Source: Acidovorax sp. FHTAMBA
Lineage (GTDB): Bacteria; Pseudomonadota; Gammaproteobacteria; Burkholderiales; Burkholderiaceae_C
Direction of reading: 5' to 3'
Length of the DNA stretch: 64,000 bases
NCBI RefSeq assembly: GCF_038958875.1
Contig: NZ_CP152407.1
Location: forward strand, 3,045,501-3,109,500
Shown here: piece after piece, positions 53,546 to 61,704 of the stretch
How the letters are laid out: every line of letters starts with the position of its first letter
Numbering within the stretch: position 1 is the stretch's first letter
The notes under the pieces: model-generated
The model's database searches: none
What the model was told of the DNA's origin: nothing
What the model saw: the letters and a program-made list of their open reading frames with translations, nothing else
Position numbers and translations under genes: made by a program

Positions 53546-53621
53546 AAAAAGAACGATCGTGCGTTTTTATTGTAGAGACTTCAACCCCGTTTGGCGTGTC
53601 AATTTGTCCCGGGCGGGACAA
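53546..53621 (-). promoter_or_regulatory. Two palindromes upstream of the beta-oxidation operon
   Basis: An ACGATCGT core at 53553-53560 is flanked by A5 and T5 tracts with near-symmetry. A second palindrome, TTGTCCC-N4-GGGACAA, lies at 53604-53621. Both fall in the promoter region of the hydratase/dehydrogenase gene and could bind a TetR- or FadR-like regulator; no identity is claimed. Confidence 0.45.
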
Positions 53622-53764
53622 GAGGTTTGGACATACCCGCATTACGCGGCCTGTGCAGGCAAAAAACGCTGCCGGAAGTCCCGGCTCGTGCAAGTCGCAG
53701 CGAGCGGCAATTCTTACGAGCCGGCGCCCTGGTGCAACGGCCATAAAAACTGGCGCGCACCCCA

Positions 53765-53848
53765 AGCCAGCGCCCCCGCGCAAGGGCCGCCCCGCCCCGC
53801 TGGGGGCGTCCCCCTGGGGGAAGGCGCCGCAGGCGACTCAGGGGGGCT
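53765..53848 (-). repeat. Family B GC-rich 3'-end repeat, copy 3
   Basis: On the minus strand it follows the livF stop directly: CCCCCCTGAGTCGCCTGCGG, CGCCTTCCCCCAGGGGG, then GACGCCC and GGGGCGGCCCTTGCG. Apart from this copy and the palindromes nearer the hydratase/dehydrogenase start, I see nothing in 53622-53764. Confidence 0.8.
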
Positions 53849-54544
53849 TCAAACCTCCAGCCACTCCTTGCGGATGTAGTTGTCGGCGCGCAGGCTGTCT
53901 GGCGTGCCCTGGAACACGATGGCGCCATGCCCCATCACCAGCGCGCGGTCCGAGATCTTCATGGCAATGGTGAGCTTCTGCTCAATAAGCAACACCGATA
54001 TGCCGCGCGCCTTGATGGTCTGCAGATAATCGCCCACCAGCTCGACGATCTTGGGTGCAAGACCCTCGGTGGGCTCGTCGATGATGATGAGGTCCGGATC
54101 GCCCATGAGCGTGCGACACAGGGTCAGCATCTGCTGTTCGCCACCCGACATCACACCGGCTTCGGTGTGCTGGCGCTCCTTGAGGCGGGGGAACAGCTCA
54201 TACATGTCATCAAACGACCAGCGGCTGTTTTTGCCGCTGCCCTTTTGCCCCAGCAACAGGTTTTGGTGCACCGTGAGGTTGGGAAACACGTCTCGGCTTT
54301 CCGGCACATAGCCGATCCCCAGGTGCGCGATTTCATAGGCTTTCTTGCCCTTGAGATCGGTACCCTTCCACTGCACGGTGCCCTCCCAGTCCACCAGGCC
54401 CATGATGGCCTTGGCGGTGGTGGAACGACCGGACCCGTTTCGGCCGAGCAAGGCCACGATTTCACCCGGCTGGATGTCGAAATTCACGCCATGCAGCACA
54501 TGGCTTTTCCCGTAGTACGCGTGGAGATTCTCAATATGCAGCAT
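53849..54544 (-). CDS. livF: LivF-type ABC transporter ATPase with Arg in Walker A
   Basis: 231 residues, the second ATPase of a branched-chain amino acid-type importer. Walker A reads GRNGSGRST (34-42), so the nucleotide-binding Lys is replaced by Arg40 (codon CGT). The signature MSGGEQQML, Walker B LIIIDEPTEGL and switch region are normal. Two bases separate it from livG. The Lys-to-Arg change may weaken hydrolysis, leaving LivG as the main ATPase, or be tolerated; this is not known. A family B repeat follows the stop. Confidence 0.92.
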   Translation of the reverse strand: MLHIENLHAYYGKSHVLHGVNFDIQPGEIVALLGRNGSGRSTTAKAIMGLVDWEGTVQWKGTDLKGKKAYEIAHLGIGYVPESRDVFPNLTVHQNLLLGQKGSGKNSRWSFDDMYELFPRLKERQHTEAGVMSGGEQQMLTLCRTLMGDPDLIIIDEPTEGLAPKIVELVGDYLQTIKARGISVLLIEQKLTIAMKISDRALVMGHGAIVFQGTPDSLRADNYIRKEWLEV

Positions 54545-54546
54545 GT

Positions 54547-55338
54547 CTAGTGTCCTCCCGCCTGCTCATCTGCCACAGCGGATCCGAGGTAGGCCTCCTG
54601 GACGCGCGCGTTGGCGCGTACCTTTTCCGGGGTGTCGAAGGCGATGACTTCGCCATACACCACCACCGCAATCTTGTCGGCCAGGCCGAACACCACGCCC
54701 ATGTCATGCTCCACGGTGAGCAGGGTGCGCCCTTCGGTCACCTCCTTGATAAGGTGAATGAACCGCGTAGTTTCGGTCTTGCTCATCCCGGCCGTGGGCT
54801 CATCGAGCAGGATCACGTTGGCGCCGCCTGCGATGGTGATGCCGATTTCCAGGGCGCGCTGCTCTGCATAGGTGAGGTTCATCGCCAGGGTGTCGCGCTT
54901 CTTGTCCAGCTTGATCATCTCCATGAGCTCTTTGGCGCGCTCATTGGCATCATGCAGGTTGGAGAGAAACCGCAAAAACGTGTACTTGTAGCCCATGCTC
55001 CAGAGCACGCCGCAGCGAAGGTTCTCGAACACCGACAGCTTCGGAAAGATGTTGGTGATCTGGAAGCTTCGCGACAGGCCCTTGCGGTTGATCTCATATG
55101 GAGGCAAGCCGTTGATGCGCTGCCCGTTCAGGATCACGTCGCCACTGGTGGGCGCAAAACGGCCGCTGATCAGGTTGAACAGCGTGGACTTGCCGGCTCC
55201 GTTGGGCCCGATGATGGCCACCCGTTCGCCCGGTGCCACCGCGAGGTTGGCGCCGCGAATGATTTCTGTCTTGCCAAAGCTCTTGCGCAGGTCGCGCAGT
55301 TCCAGTGCATAGGCGTTGGTTGCGTTGTCAGCCGCCAT
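54547..55338 (-). CDS. livG: LivG-type ABC transporter ATPase
   Basis: 263 residues. Walker A GPNGAGKST (44-52), Walker B VILLDEPTAGM and switch His in VEHDM are canonical. The signature is LTYAEQRALEI, with Ala in place of the usual Gly. It pairs with LivF under the LivHM permease. It is separated by two bases from each neighbour, so expression is tightly coupled. Confidence 0.92.
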   Translation of the reverse strand: MAADNATNAYALELRDLRKSFGKTEIIRGANLAVAPGERVAIIGPNGAGKSTLFNLISGRFAPTSGDVILNGQRINGLPPYEINRKGLSRSFQITNIFPKLSVFENLRCGVLWSMGYKYTFLRFLSNLHDANERAKELMEMIKLDKKRDTLAMNLTYAEQRALEIGITIAGGANVILLDEPTAGMSKTETTRFIHLIKEVTEGRTLLTVEHDMGVVFGLADKIAVVVYGEVIAFDTPEKVRANARVQEAYLGSAVADEQAGGH

Positions 55339-55340
55339 GT

Positions 55341-56672
55341 TTACAGCGCCTCCCCACGCTTGATTTCATGTTCAATTTCTTCCTGGATCGTGCTCCACTG
55401 GCGCACAAACTGCCGGCGGCACAGTTCAAAGAGCCCGAACCCCGTCACCATCACAAAGATGGATCCGAACCAGCTCGTGAAGCTTGTTGCATTGAGCGTG
55501 GCACCCATGAACTTCAACTCAGCTCCGAGGGCTGCATTGAGCTGCAGGTGATAGGTCATCTCGATCATGCAGGCTGCACCCATCACGCCCACCAGCGCAG
55601 TGCCGCCAAGCGCCAGGTACGAGCTCCACAGCGGGCGCAGCTTGCCGTATTTGGCCAGGCGCAGGTTCATCATGATCAGGCTGGCAATGCCGCCGGGGGC
55701 ATACATCACCATGAACAGGAACACGAGCCCCAGGTACAGCAACCAGGCCATGGAAAGCTCTGACAGCAGTACGGAGGCCAGCACCAGCAGCACTGCGCCG
55801 ATGATGGGACCAAAGAAGAACGTGGCCCCACCAAGGAAGGTGAACAGCAGATAGCCGCCCGAACGGATGACGCTCAGACTGTCTGCACCGGTAATGATTT
55901 CGAAGTTGATCGTGGCCAGACCACCGCCAATGCCAGCAAAAAAGCCCGCAATGATGAAGGCGAAGTAGCGCACCCGCTGCGTGTTGTACCCGATGAACTC
56001 CACGCGCTCCGGGTTGTCGCGCACTGCGTTCAGGATGCGGCCCAGCGGCGTTCCGGTGAACGCAAACATCGCTGCGGTGCAGACGAAGCAATAGGCGGCG
56101 ATCAGGTAGTAAACCTGAATCGCGGGACCAAAGCTGATGCCGAAGAAGGGCTTGCCGTACACACGGTCGGTGGTGATGCCACCTTCCCCACCAAAGAACT
56201 CAGGGAACATCAGTGCCATGGAGGCCACCAGTTCCCCGATACCCAGCGTGATCATGGCAAACGTGGTGCCTGATTTCTTGGTCGTGACGAAGCCGAGGAT
56301 GATGGCGAAAAAGGCCCCGGCAAGTCCGCCCACCAGCGGAATGAGCACCAGAGGAATGTGGACCGTGCCTTTGGTCGCCATGTTCATCGCATGGATCGCG
56401 ATGAAAGAGCCCAGGCCTGTGTACACCGCATGCCCGAAACTCAGCATCCCGCCCTGCCCCAGCAGGATGTTGTAAGACAGGCAGATGATGATGAGATAGC
56501 CAATCTGGGAAAGCATGGTCAACGCCAGGCTGCTGCGAAACAGCATGGGCGCAACGATCAGCATGACCGCAAACAATGTCCAGATGACAAACCGCCCCAC
56601 ATTGAAGGGCTTGAACCGGTAGTGCGAAGTGGCTGTTGAAGCAGCGGAGTTGGATGTCGTAGTGGAATTCAT
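55341..56672 (-). CDS. livM: LivM-type permease
   Basis: 443 residues with about ten membrane helices. The family motif region ILLGQGGMLSFGHAVYTGLG is present. A roughly 70-residue C-terminal extension (after SYLALGGTALVGVMGAACMIEM) continues with an amphipathic segment and is longer than in E. coli LivM. It forms the inner-membrane channel with LivH. The spacing of four bases to livH is operon-like. Confidence 0.92.
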   Translation of the reverse strand: MNSTTTSNSAASTATSHYRFKPFNVGRFVIWTLFAVMLIVAPMLFRSSLALTMLSQIGYLIIICLSYNILLGQGGMLSFGHAVYTGLGSFIAIHAMNMATKGTVHIPLVLIPLVGGLAGAFFAIILGFVTTKKSGTTFAMITLGIGELVASMALMFPEFFGGEGGITTDRVYGKPFFGISFGPAIQVYYLIAAYCFVCTAAMFAFTGTPLGRILNAVRDNPERVEFIGYNTQRVRYFAFIIAGFFAGIGGGLATINFEIITGADSLSVIRSGGYLLFTFLGGATFFFGPIIGAVLLVLASVLLSELSMAWLLYLGLVFLFMVMYAPGGIASLIMMNLRLAKYGKLRPLWSSYLALGGTALVGVMGAACMIEMTYHLQLNAALGAELKFMGATLNATSFTSWFGSIFVMVTGFGLFELCRRQFVRQWSTIQEEIEHEIKRGEAL

Positions 56673-56676
56673 GGCA

Positions 56677-57630
56677 TCAGTCCTCCCGCTTGCCCAAAAG
56701 GCCCTTGGGGCGGAAGATCAGGATCAGCACGAGGAACAGGTACGGCAATATCGGTGCGACCTGGGAAATCGTGAGCTTGAGCAAGGGGTAGCCGAAGGTC
56801 TGCTCGGTCACCGCCACACCCACGGCCTGAAAGACGTGGATCAGCGAATAGTCCAGCGCAACCGCAAAGGTCTGCACCAGGCCGATGAGCAGCGATGCGA
56901 GGAACGCACCTGCCAGCGAGCCCATGCCGCCGACCACCACCACCACGAAGATGATGGACCCCACCGAGGCCGCCATCGCGGGTTCCGTGACATAGGTGTT
57001 GCCACCGATCACACCTGCCAGGCCCGCCAGCGCAGCGCCACCACCAAACACCAGCATGAAGACCCGTGGCACGTTGTGCCCCAGCGCCTCGACCATCTCG
57101 GGGTACTTGAGTGCAGCCTGAATCACCAGGCCAATGCGTGTACGGGTGAGAAGCAGCCACACCGACACCAGCATCACCAGCGCCACGAGCATCACAAACG
57201 AGCGCGACCTGGGAAACTGCGTTCCGTACAGCGAGAACAGCGGGCCCTGCAGTTGCTCGGGCAGGCCATAGGGCACCGTGGAGCGCCCCCACACCAGCTG
57301 CACCACTTCCAGGATAAGGTAAGACAGGCCGAAGGTCACCAGCAGCTCGGGCACATGGCCGAACTTGTGCACCCGGCGCAAACAGTAGCGCTCAAACGCC
57401 GCCCCGAGCGCAAACACCGCCAGGGGTGCCAGCACGAGCGCAGGCCAGAAGCCCACCACCCCGGAGATGGTGAACGCGAAATAGGCACCCAGCATGTAAA
57501 AGCTGGTGTGTGCAAAATTGAGCACGCCCATCATGCTGAAAATCAGCGTGAGACCCGAGCTCAGCATGAACAGCAGGAGCCCGTAGCTCACGCCGTTCAG
57601 CATAGAGATCACGAAAAACTCAGGATTCAT
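56677..57630 (-). CDS. livH: LivH-type permease
   Basis: 317 residues, about eight membrane helices, with NGVSYGLLLFMLSSGLTLIFSMMGVLNFAH typical of LivH starts (given here in parts: NGVSYGLLLFMLSSGLTLIF, then MMGVLNFAH). It is the second permease of the importer. A terminator separates it from the binding-protein gene upstream. Confidence 0.92.
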   Translation of the reverse strand: MNPEFFVISMLNGVSYGLLLFMLSSGLTLIFSMMGVLNFAHTSFYMLGAYFAFTISGVVGFWPALVLAPLAVFALGAAFERYCLRRVHKFGHVPELLVTFGLSYLILEVVQLVWGRSTVPYGLPEQLQGPLFSLYGTQFPRSRSFVMLVALVMLVSVWLLLTRTRIGLVIQAALKYPEMVEALGHNVPRVFMLVFGGGAALAGLAGVIGGNTYVTEPAMAASVGSIIFVVVVVGGMGSLAGAFLASLLIGLVQTFAVALDYSLIHVFQAVGVAVTEQTFGYPLLKLTISQVAPILPYLFLVLILIFRPKGLLGKRED

Positions 57631-57652
57631 TGGAATTTTTCATTACTAGGTG

Positions 57653-57679
57653 AAAAAAAGGCCCGATTCGATCGGGCCT
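57653..57679 (-). terminator. Terminator between livK and livH
   Basis: On the minus strand, stem AGGCCCGAT/ATCGGGCCT with a 3-base loop is followed by seven T residues. It lies between the binding-protein gene and the permease genes, so it probably lets the binding protein be made in excess by partial read-through. Confidence 0.85.
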
Positions 57680-57698
57680 GGAAGCTCTCTGACCGAAG

Positions 57699-58931
57699 TT
57701 ACGGGCGCTTCATCTGGCACGACGTGGGCGTGCTGGCCACATAGGGCTCGTAATACTTCACGGGCACGAAGGTGTGACCCGTGTTCTCAGCGTCGAGCGG
57801 GTGCTTGGCGTCAACCTTGGACCACTTCGAGATGTACAGGCCCTGCTGCAACTGGTGATCGGTCTTGCGCATTTCGACCTCGCCGTTGTAGCTCTTGAAC
57901 TTCATGCCCTCCATCGCAGCGGCCACTTTGACGGGATCCGTGGACTTGGCTTTTACAAAGGCCTCGGAGAGCATTGCGTACGCGTGATAAACAGCTCCGG
58001 TGTAGAAGTCATCGTTGAACTTCTTCTTGTACTCTGAGACGAGCCGGCTGTATTCGCCCCCCATGTTGGAGTGGGCGTAGGACACCATGTACACGCGACC
58101 TGCAGCAGTCGCGCCCATCGCAGTGGGGCTGCCTGTTACAGCGCCGTAATACGTGTAGAAATTGACATTGTTCAGACCCGCATCGTTGGCCGCCTTGATC
58201 AACAGGGCCAAGTCTGAGCCCCAGTTACCGGTGATGACGGTGTCAGCGCCTGACTGCTTGATTTTGGCGATATAGGGCGAGAAGTCGCGCACCTGAGCCA
58301 AGGGCGAGAGGTCGTCACCCACGATCTGCACGTCGGGGCGCTTGCGCTGCAGCATTTCCTTGGCGTACTTGGACACCTGGTGGCCGTGCGCGTAGTTCTG
58401 ATTGATCAGATAGACCTTCTTGACCTCGGGCACGTCCTTCATGTAGGTCGTCAGCGCTTCCATCTTCATGGAGGTGTCCGCGTCCAGACGGAAGTGCCAG
58501 TAGCTGCACTTGCTGTTGGTGAGATCCGGGTCGACGGCGGCGTAGTTCAGGAACAGGACTTCCTTGCCGGGATTGCGCGCGTTGTGCTTTTCCAGCGCAT
58601 CCATGATGGCGAGCGCAGGGCCGGAGCCGTTGCCCTGCACCACATAACGCGCGCCCTGGTCCATCGCCGAGCGCAGGGCACTGGTGGTCTCCTGAGGGCT
58701 CAGCTTGTTGTCGATGCCGATGATTTCAAATTTGACACCCGCAGCGTTCTTTTTATTGAACTCTTCAGCGAGGAACTGGAAACTCTTGAGCTGGTTGGTT
58801 CCAACCGCAGCCATCAGGCCTGAAAGCGGATCGAGCCAGGCAATCTTGACGGTCTCGCCCTTTTGAGCGAATGCACCGCCAGCGCTTGCCAGGATTAGCG
58901 AGGCTGCTACAGCCTTAATAGCGAACTTCAT
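57699..58931 (-). CDS. livK: Periplasmic substrate-binding protein, LivK type
   Basis: 410 residues. The signal peptide (MKFAIKAVAASLILASAGGA, cleaved after FA or FAQ) precedes the type I periplasmic-binding fold with VKIAWLDPLSGLMAAVG. It captures a branched-chain amino acid, a short or medium-chain acid or an aromatic acid; the pocket is not readable. The surrounding acyl-CoA synthetase and beta-oxidation genes suggest an organic acid. The start at 58931 was chosen for its signal peptide. A CAACGC-N8-GCGTTG palindrome at 58957-58976 lies in its promoter. Confidence 0.9.
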   Translation of the reverse strand: MKFAIKAVAASLILASAGGAFAQKGETVKIAWLDPLSGLMAAVGTNQLKSFQFLAEEFNKKNAAGVKFEIIGIDNKLSPQETTSALRSAMDQGARYVVQGNGSGPALAIMDALEKHNARNPGKEVLFLNYAAVDPDLTNSKCSYWHFRLDADTSMKMEALTTYMKDVPEVKKVYLINQNYAHGHQVSKYAKEMLQRKRPDVQIVGDDLSPLAQVRDFSPYIAKIKQSGADTVITGNWGSDLALLIKAANDAGLNNVNFYTYYGAVTGSPTAMGATAAGRVYMVSYAHSNMGGEYSRLVSEYKKKFNDDFYTGAVYHAYAMLSEAFVKAKSTDPVKVAAAMEGMKFKSYNGEVEMRKTDHQLQQGLYISKWSKVDAKHPLDAENTGHTFVPVKYYEPYVASTPTSCQMKRP

Positions 58932-59118
58932 GGTCTTGTCTCCTTGTAAATCGACACAACGCAGCGTACCGCGTTGCAACAAAGCGATGCTCAGGGATTG
59001 CCCCTAGCAGCGTCGCACACGTGACTGGACCCACGCTCCCCCGAGCGCGCCCCAGCCTGGGGCAGAGCACAGAAACGGCCGTGAAATGCAATCCATCACC
59101 TGCTGTGCTCCACCGTGA

Positions 59119-60762
59119 TCACAAGCCCGGAAGCTTGTAGCCCTTGAGCTGCTCGCGCAGTTTGGTCTTGAGCATCTTGCCGGTCGCCCCCAGCGGAATG
59201 GCTTCCACAAACACCACGTCATCGGGGAACTGCCACTTGGCGGTTTTGCCCTCGTAAAACGCCAGCAGTTCGTCGCGCGTGACTTCCGTACCGGGGCGCT
59301 TGACCACCGCAACAATCGGGCGCTCATCCCACTTTGGGTGGGGCATGCCGACGCAGGCGGCCATTGCAATGGAAGGATGCGCCATGGCAATGTTTTCGAT
59401 ATCGATGGAGCTGATCCATTCGCCGCCGGACTTGATCACGTCCTTGCTGCGGTCGGTGATCTGCATGAAACCGTCGGCGTCAATCGTGGCCACATCGCCC
59501 GTGGGGAACCAGCCACGGCCCTGCGCATCCTTGACGAGCGGATTGCCGCCCTCGCCCTTGAAATAGCTGTCCACAATCCACGGCCCCCTGACGAGCAGGT
59601 CGCCATAGGTCTTGCCGTCCCAGGGCAGCTCGTTGCCGTCACCACCCACAATCTTCATGTCCACGCCATAGATGGCGCGCCCCTGCTTTTGCAGGATCTT
59701 CATCTGATCGTCCTTGGACATGGCCAGATGCTTGTTCTTCAGGGTGCACAGCGTTCCCAGCGGGCTCATCTCGGTCATGCCCCACGCATGCAGAACCTCC
59801 ACGCCGTAGTCTTCCTTGAAGGCGTGGATCATGGCGGGCGGGCAGGCCGAGCCACCGATGACGGTACGGCGCAGCGTGGAGAACTTCAGGCCCGCCGGCT
59901 TCATGTGCCCCAGCATCATCTGCCACACGGTGGGCACGCCAGCGGCGTAGGTGACCTTCTCGGATTCGATCAGTTCGTAGATGGATTTGCCGTCCATCGC
60001 CGGGCCGGGGAACACCAGCTTGCAGCCCGTGAGCGCGGCGGAGTATGGGATGCCCCAGGCGTTGACGTGAAACATGGGCACCACGGGCAGCACGGCGTCG
60101 CGGGCTGAAAGGCACATCACGTCAGGCAGTGCGGCGGCGTAAGCATGCAGCGTGGTGGAGCGGTGGCTGTACAGCGCGGCCTTGGGGTTGCCCGTGGTGC
60201 CGCTGGTGTAGCACATGCTGGATGCAGAGTTCTCGTCGAAATCGGGCCAGGCGTAGTCCGGCGACTGCGCGCCGATCCAGGCTTCGTAGCTCGTGAGGCC
60301 AGGGATGCCGGAATCCGCAGGCAGCTTGTCGGCATCGCACAGAGCGACCCACTTCTTCACCGTGGGGCACCGGGAATGTACGGCCTGCACCAGGGGCAGG
60401 AACGTCATGTCAAAACACAGCACCTGGTCTTCAGCATGGTTCATGATCCATGCGATCTGGTCCGGGTGCAGGCGCGGGTTCACGGTGTGCAGCACCCGGC
60501 CCGACCCGCTCACGCCAAAGTACATCTCCATGTGGCGGTAGCCGTTCCAGGCCAGTGTGGCCACACGGTCACTGAACTGCAGCTTGAGCTCGTCCAGGGC
60601 ATTGGCCAGCCGCCGAGCACGCGCCCCCAGATCGCGGTACGTGTAGCGATGGATGTCGCCCTCGACACGTCGGGAAACGATTTCAGCGTCGCCATGGTGG
60701 CGCTCTGCGAACTCGATCAGCGACGAAATCAGCAACGGTTGGCTCTGCATCAGGCCCAGCAT
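59119..60762 (-). CDS. Acyl-CoA synthetase (AMP-forming, FadD-like)
   Basis: 547 residues. The AMP motif YTSGTTGNPKAALYSHRS lies near 190, followed by the A5 region GGSACPPAMI and AWGMTEMSP, the hinge and the catalytic Lys in LGATGKMLKTKLRE at the end. It activates a fatty or aryl acid to its CoA thioester via an adenylate. The start at 60762 has AAGGAG upstream. It sits next to the liv importer on the same strand (187 bases apart), suggesting uptake then activation of the same substrate. Confidence 0.92.
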   Translation of the reverse strand: MLGLMQSQPLLISSLIEFAERHHGDAEIVSRRVEGDIHRYTYRDLGARARRLANALDELKLQFSDRVATLAWNGYRHMEMYFGVSGSGRVLHTVNPRLHPDQIAWIMNHAEDQVLCFDMTFLPLVQAVHSRCPTVKKWVALCDADKLPADSGIPGLTSYEAWIGAQSPDYAWPDFDENSASSMCYTSGTTGNPKAALYSHRSTTLHAYAAALPDVMCLSARDAVLPVVPMFHVNAWGIPYSAALTGCKLVFPGPAMDGKSIYELIESEKVTYAAGVPTVWQMMLGHMKPAGLKFSTLRRTVIGGSACPPAMIHAFKEDYGVEVLHAWGMTEMSPLGTLCTLKNKHLAMSKDDQMKILQKQGRAIYGVDMKIVGGDGNELPWDGKTYGDLLVRGPWIVDSYFKGEGGNPLVKDAQGRGWFPTGDVATIDADGFMQITDRSKDVIKSGGEWISSIDIENIAMAHPSIAMAACVGMPHPKWDERPIVAVVKRPGTEVTRDELLAFYEGKTAKWQFPDDVVFVEAIPLGATGKMLKTKLREQLKGYKLPGL

Positions 60763-60977
60763 GGGTGCTCCTTGAATGTTGTAGTGGATGGAACAGTCAT
60801 CGTAGCGCTGTGTGCCGTTCCGTGGTGTCTCCCGGGACACGCGGCCCTACCGCATCTGCGCCCATGACAGGGTTCAGTGTGCGCGTGTGCGGCTTGGCTG
60901 CCAACACCTGTCGTCCCGTTGACAAAGGGCAAGGGAATACCCTGAACGTACCAAGCCCAGGAGCGACAATCACGCCC

Positions 60978-61664
60978 ATGCTCAGCCCCGCCCCGCCCCC
61001 ACTGCGTTTCATCGAAGCCCAGCCCTGGTTTGCAGGGGTTTCCGTGGCCCTGCAGGAGAGGCTGCGCAGCGAGGTGTCCACACAGCACGCCGACAAGGGC
61101 TCGGTCATGCTGCCGGCAGGCAGCGCCGTGCAAGGCTGGCACGCAGTGCTCTCGGGCCTGGTGATGCTGCAAAGCCCTGCCAGCCAGGGCCGCGCCTCAG
61201 CGTTCATCGGCGTACCTGATGGCGAATGGTTTGGCGAGGGCTCGGCCATGAAACCAGAGCCGCGTCGATACCACGTGATCGCGCTGCGCCCCACCACGCT
61301 GCTGTGCCTGCCGCTGCCCCTGTTTGCCACGCTGCGCGAGACCAGCCTGGGCTTCAACCAGTTTCTGGTGCAGCACCTGAACATGCGGCTGGGCCAGGCC
61401 ATGACGATCATCGAGGCCGGGCGCACGCAATCCCCCGAGCACCGTGTGGCGCTGTACCTGAGCCGCCTGTTCTGGCGCAGCACGCGGCGGCTGAACCTCA
61501 CGCAGGAGGAACTCGGCCAGCTCGTGGGCCTGTCACGCCAGACGGTGAACAAGGTGCTGCGCGTGCTGGAAAGCAGGGGCATCGTGTCGCTGGACTTCGG
61601 CCGCGTGGCCATCGTGGACGACGAAGCGCTGAACGCGCACCTCGCCGCCACGGCGGCACGCTGA
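60978..61664 (+). CDS. Crp/Fnr-family regulator
   Basis: 228 residues with an N-terminal cyclic-nucleotide-binding-like barrel and a C-terminal winged helix-turn-helix (LTQEELGQLVGLSRQTVNKV, LRVLESRGIV). The barrel lacks an obvious FNR Cys cluster, so it is not an iron-sulphur FNR. It is divergent from the acyl-CoA synthetase gene, with 215 bases between start codons, and may control the neighbouring uptake and beta-oxidation genes. The longer upstream frame is non-homologous. Confidence 0.87.
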   Translation: MLSPAPPPLRFIEAQPWFAGVSVALQERLRSEVSTQHADKGSVMLPAGSAVQGWHAVLSGLVMLQSPASQGRASAFIGVPDGEWFGEGSAMKPEPRRYHVIALRPTTLLCLPLPLFATLRETSLGFNQFLVQHLNMRLGQAMTIIEAGRTQSPEHRVALYLSRLFWRSTRRLNLTQEELGQLVGLSRQTVNKVLRVLESRGIVSLDFGRVAIVDDEALNAHLAATAAR

Positions 61665-61704
61665 CACACAGCAGAGTGCACAAGCACGTTCACCCTCATC
61701 CCTC

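Noticed and set aside
60915..60950. TTGACA box upstream of the Crp/Fnr gene as a sigma-70 promoter
   Set aside because: No acceptable -10 box at normal spacing; too weak to list.
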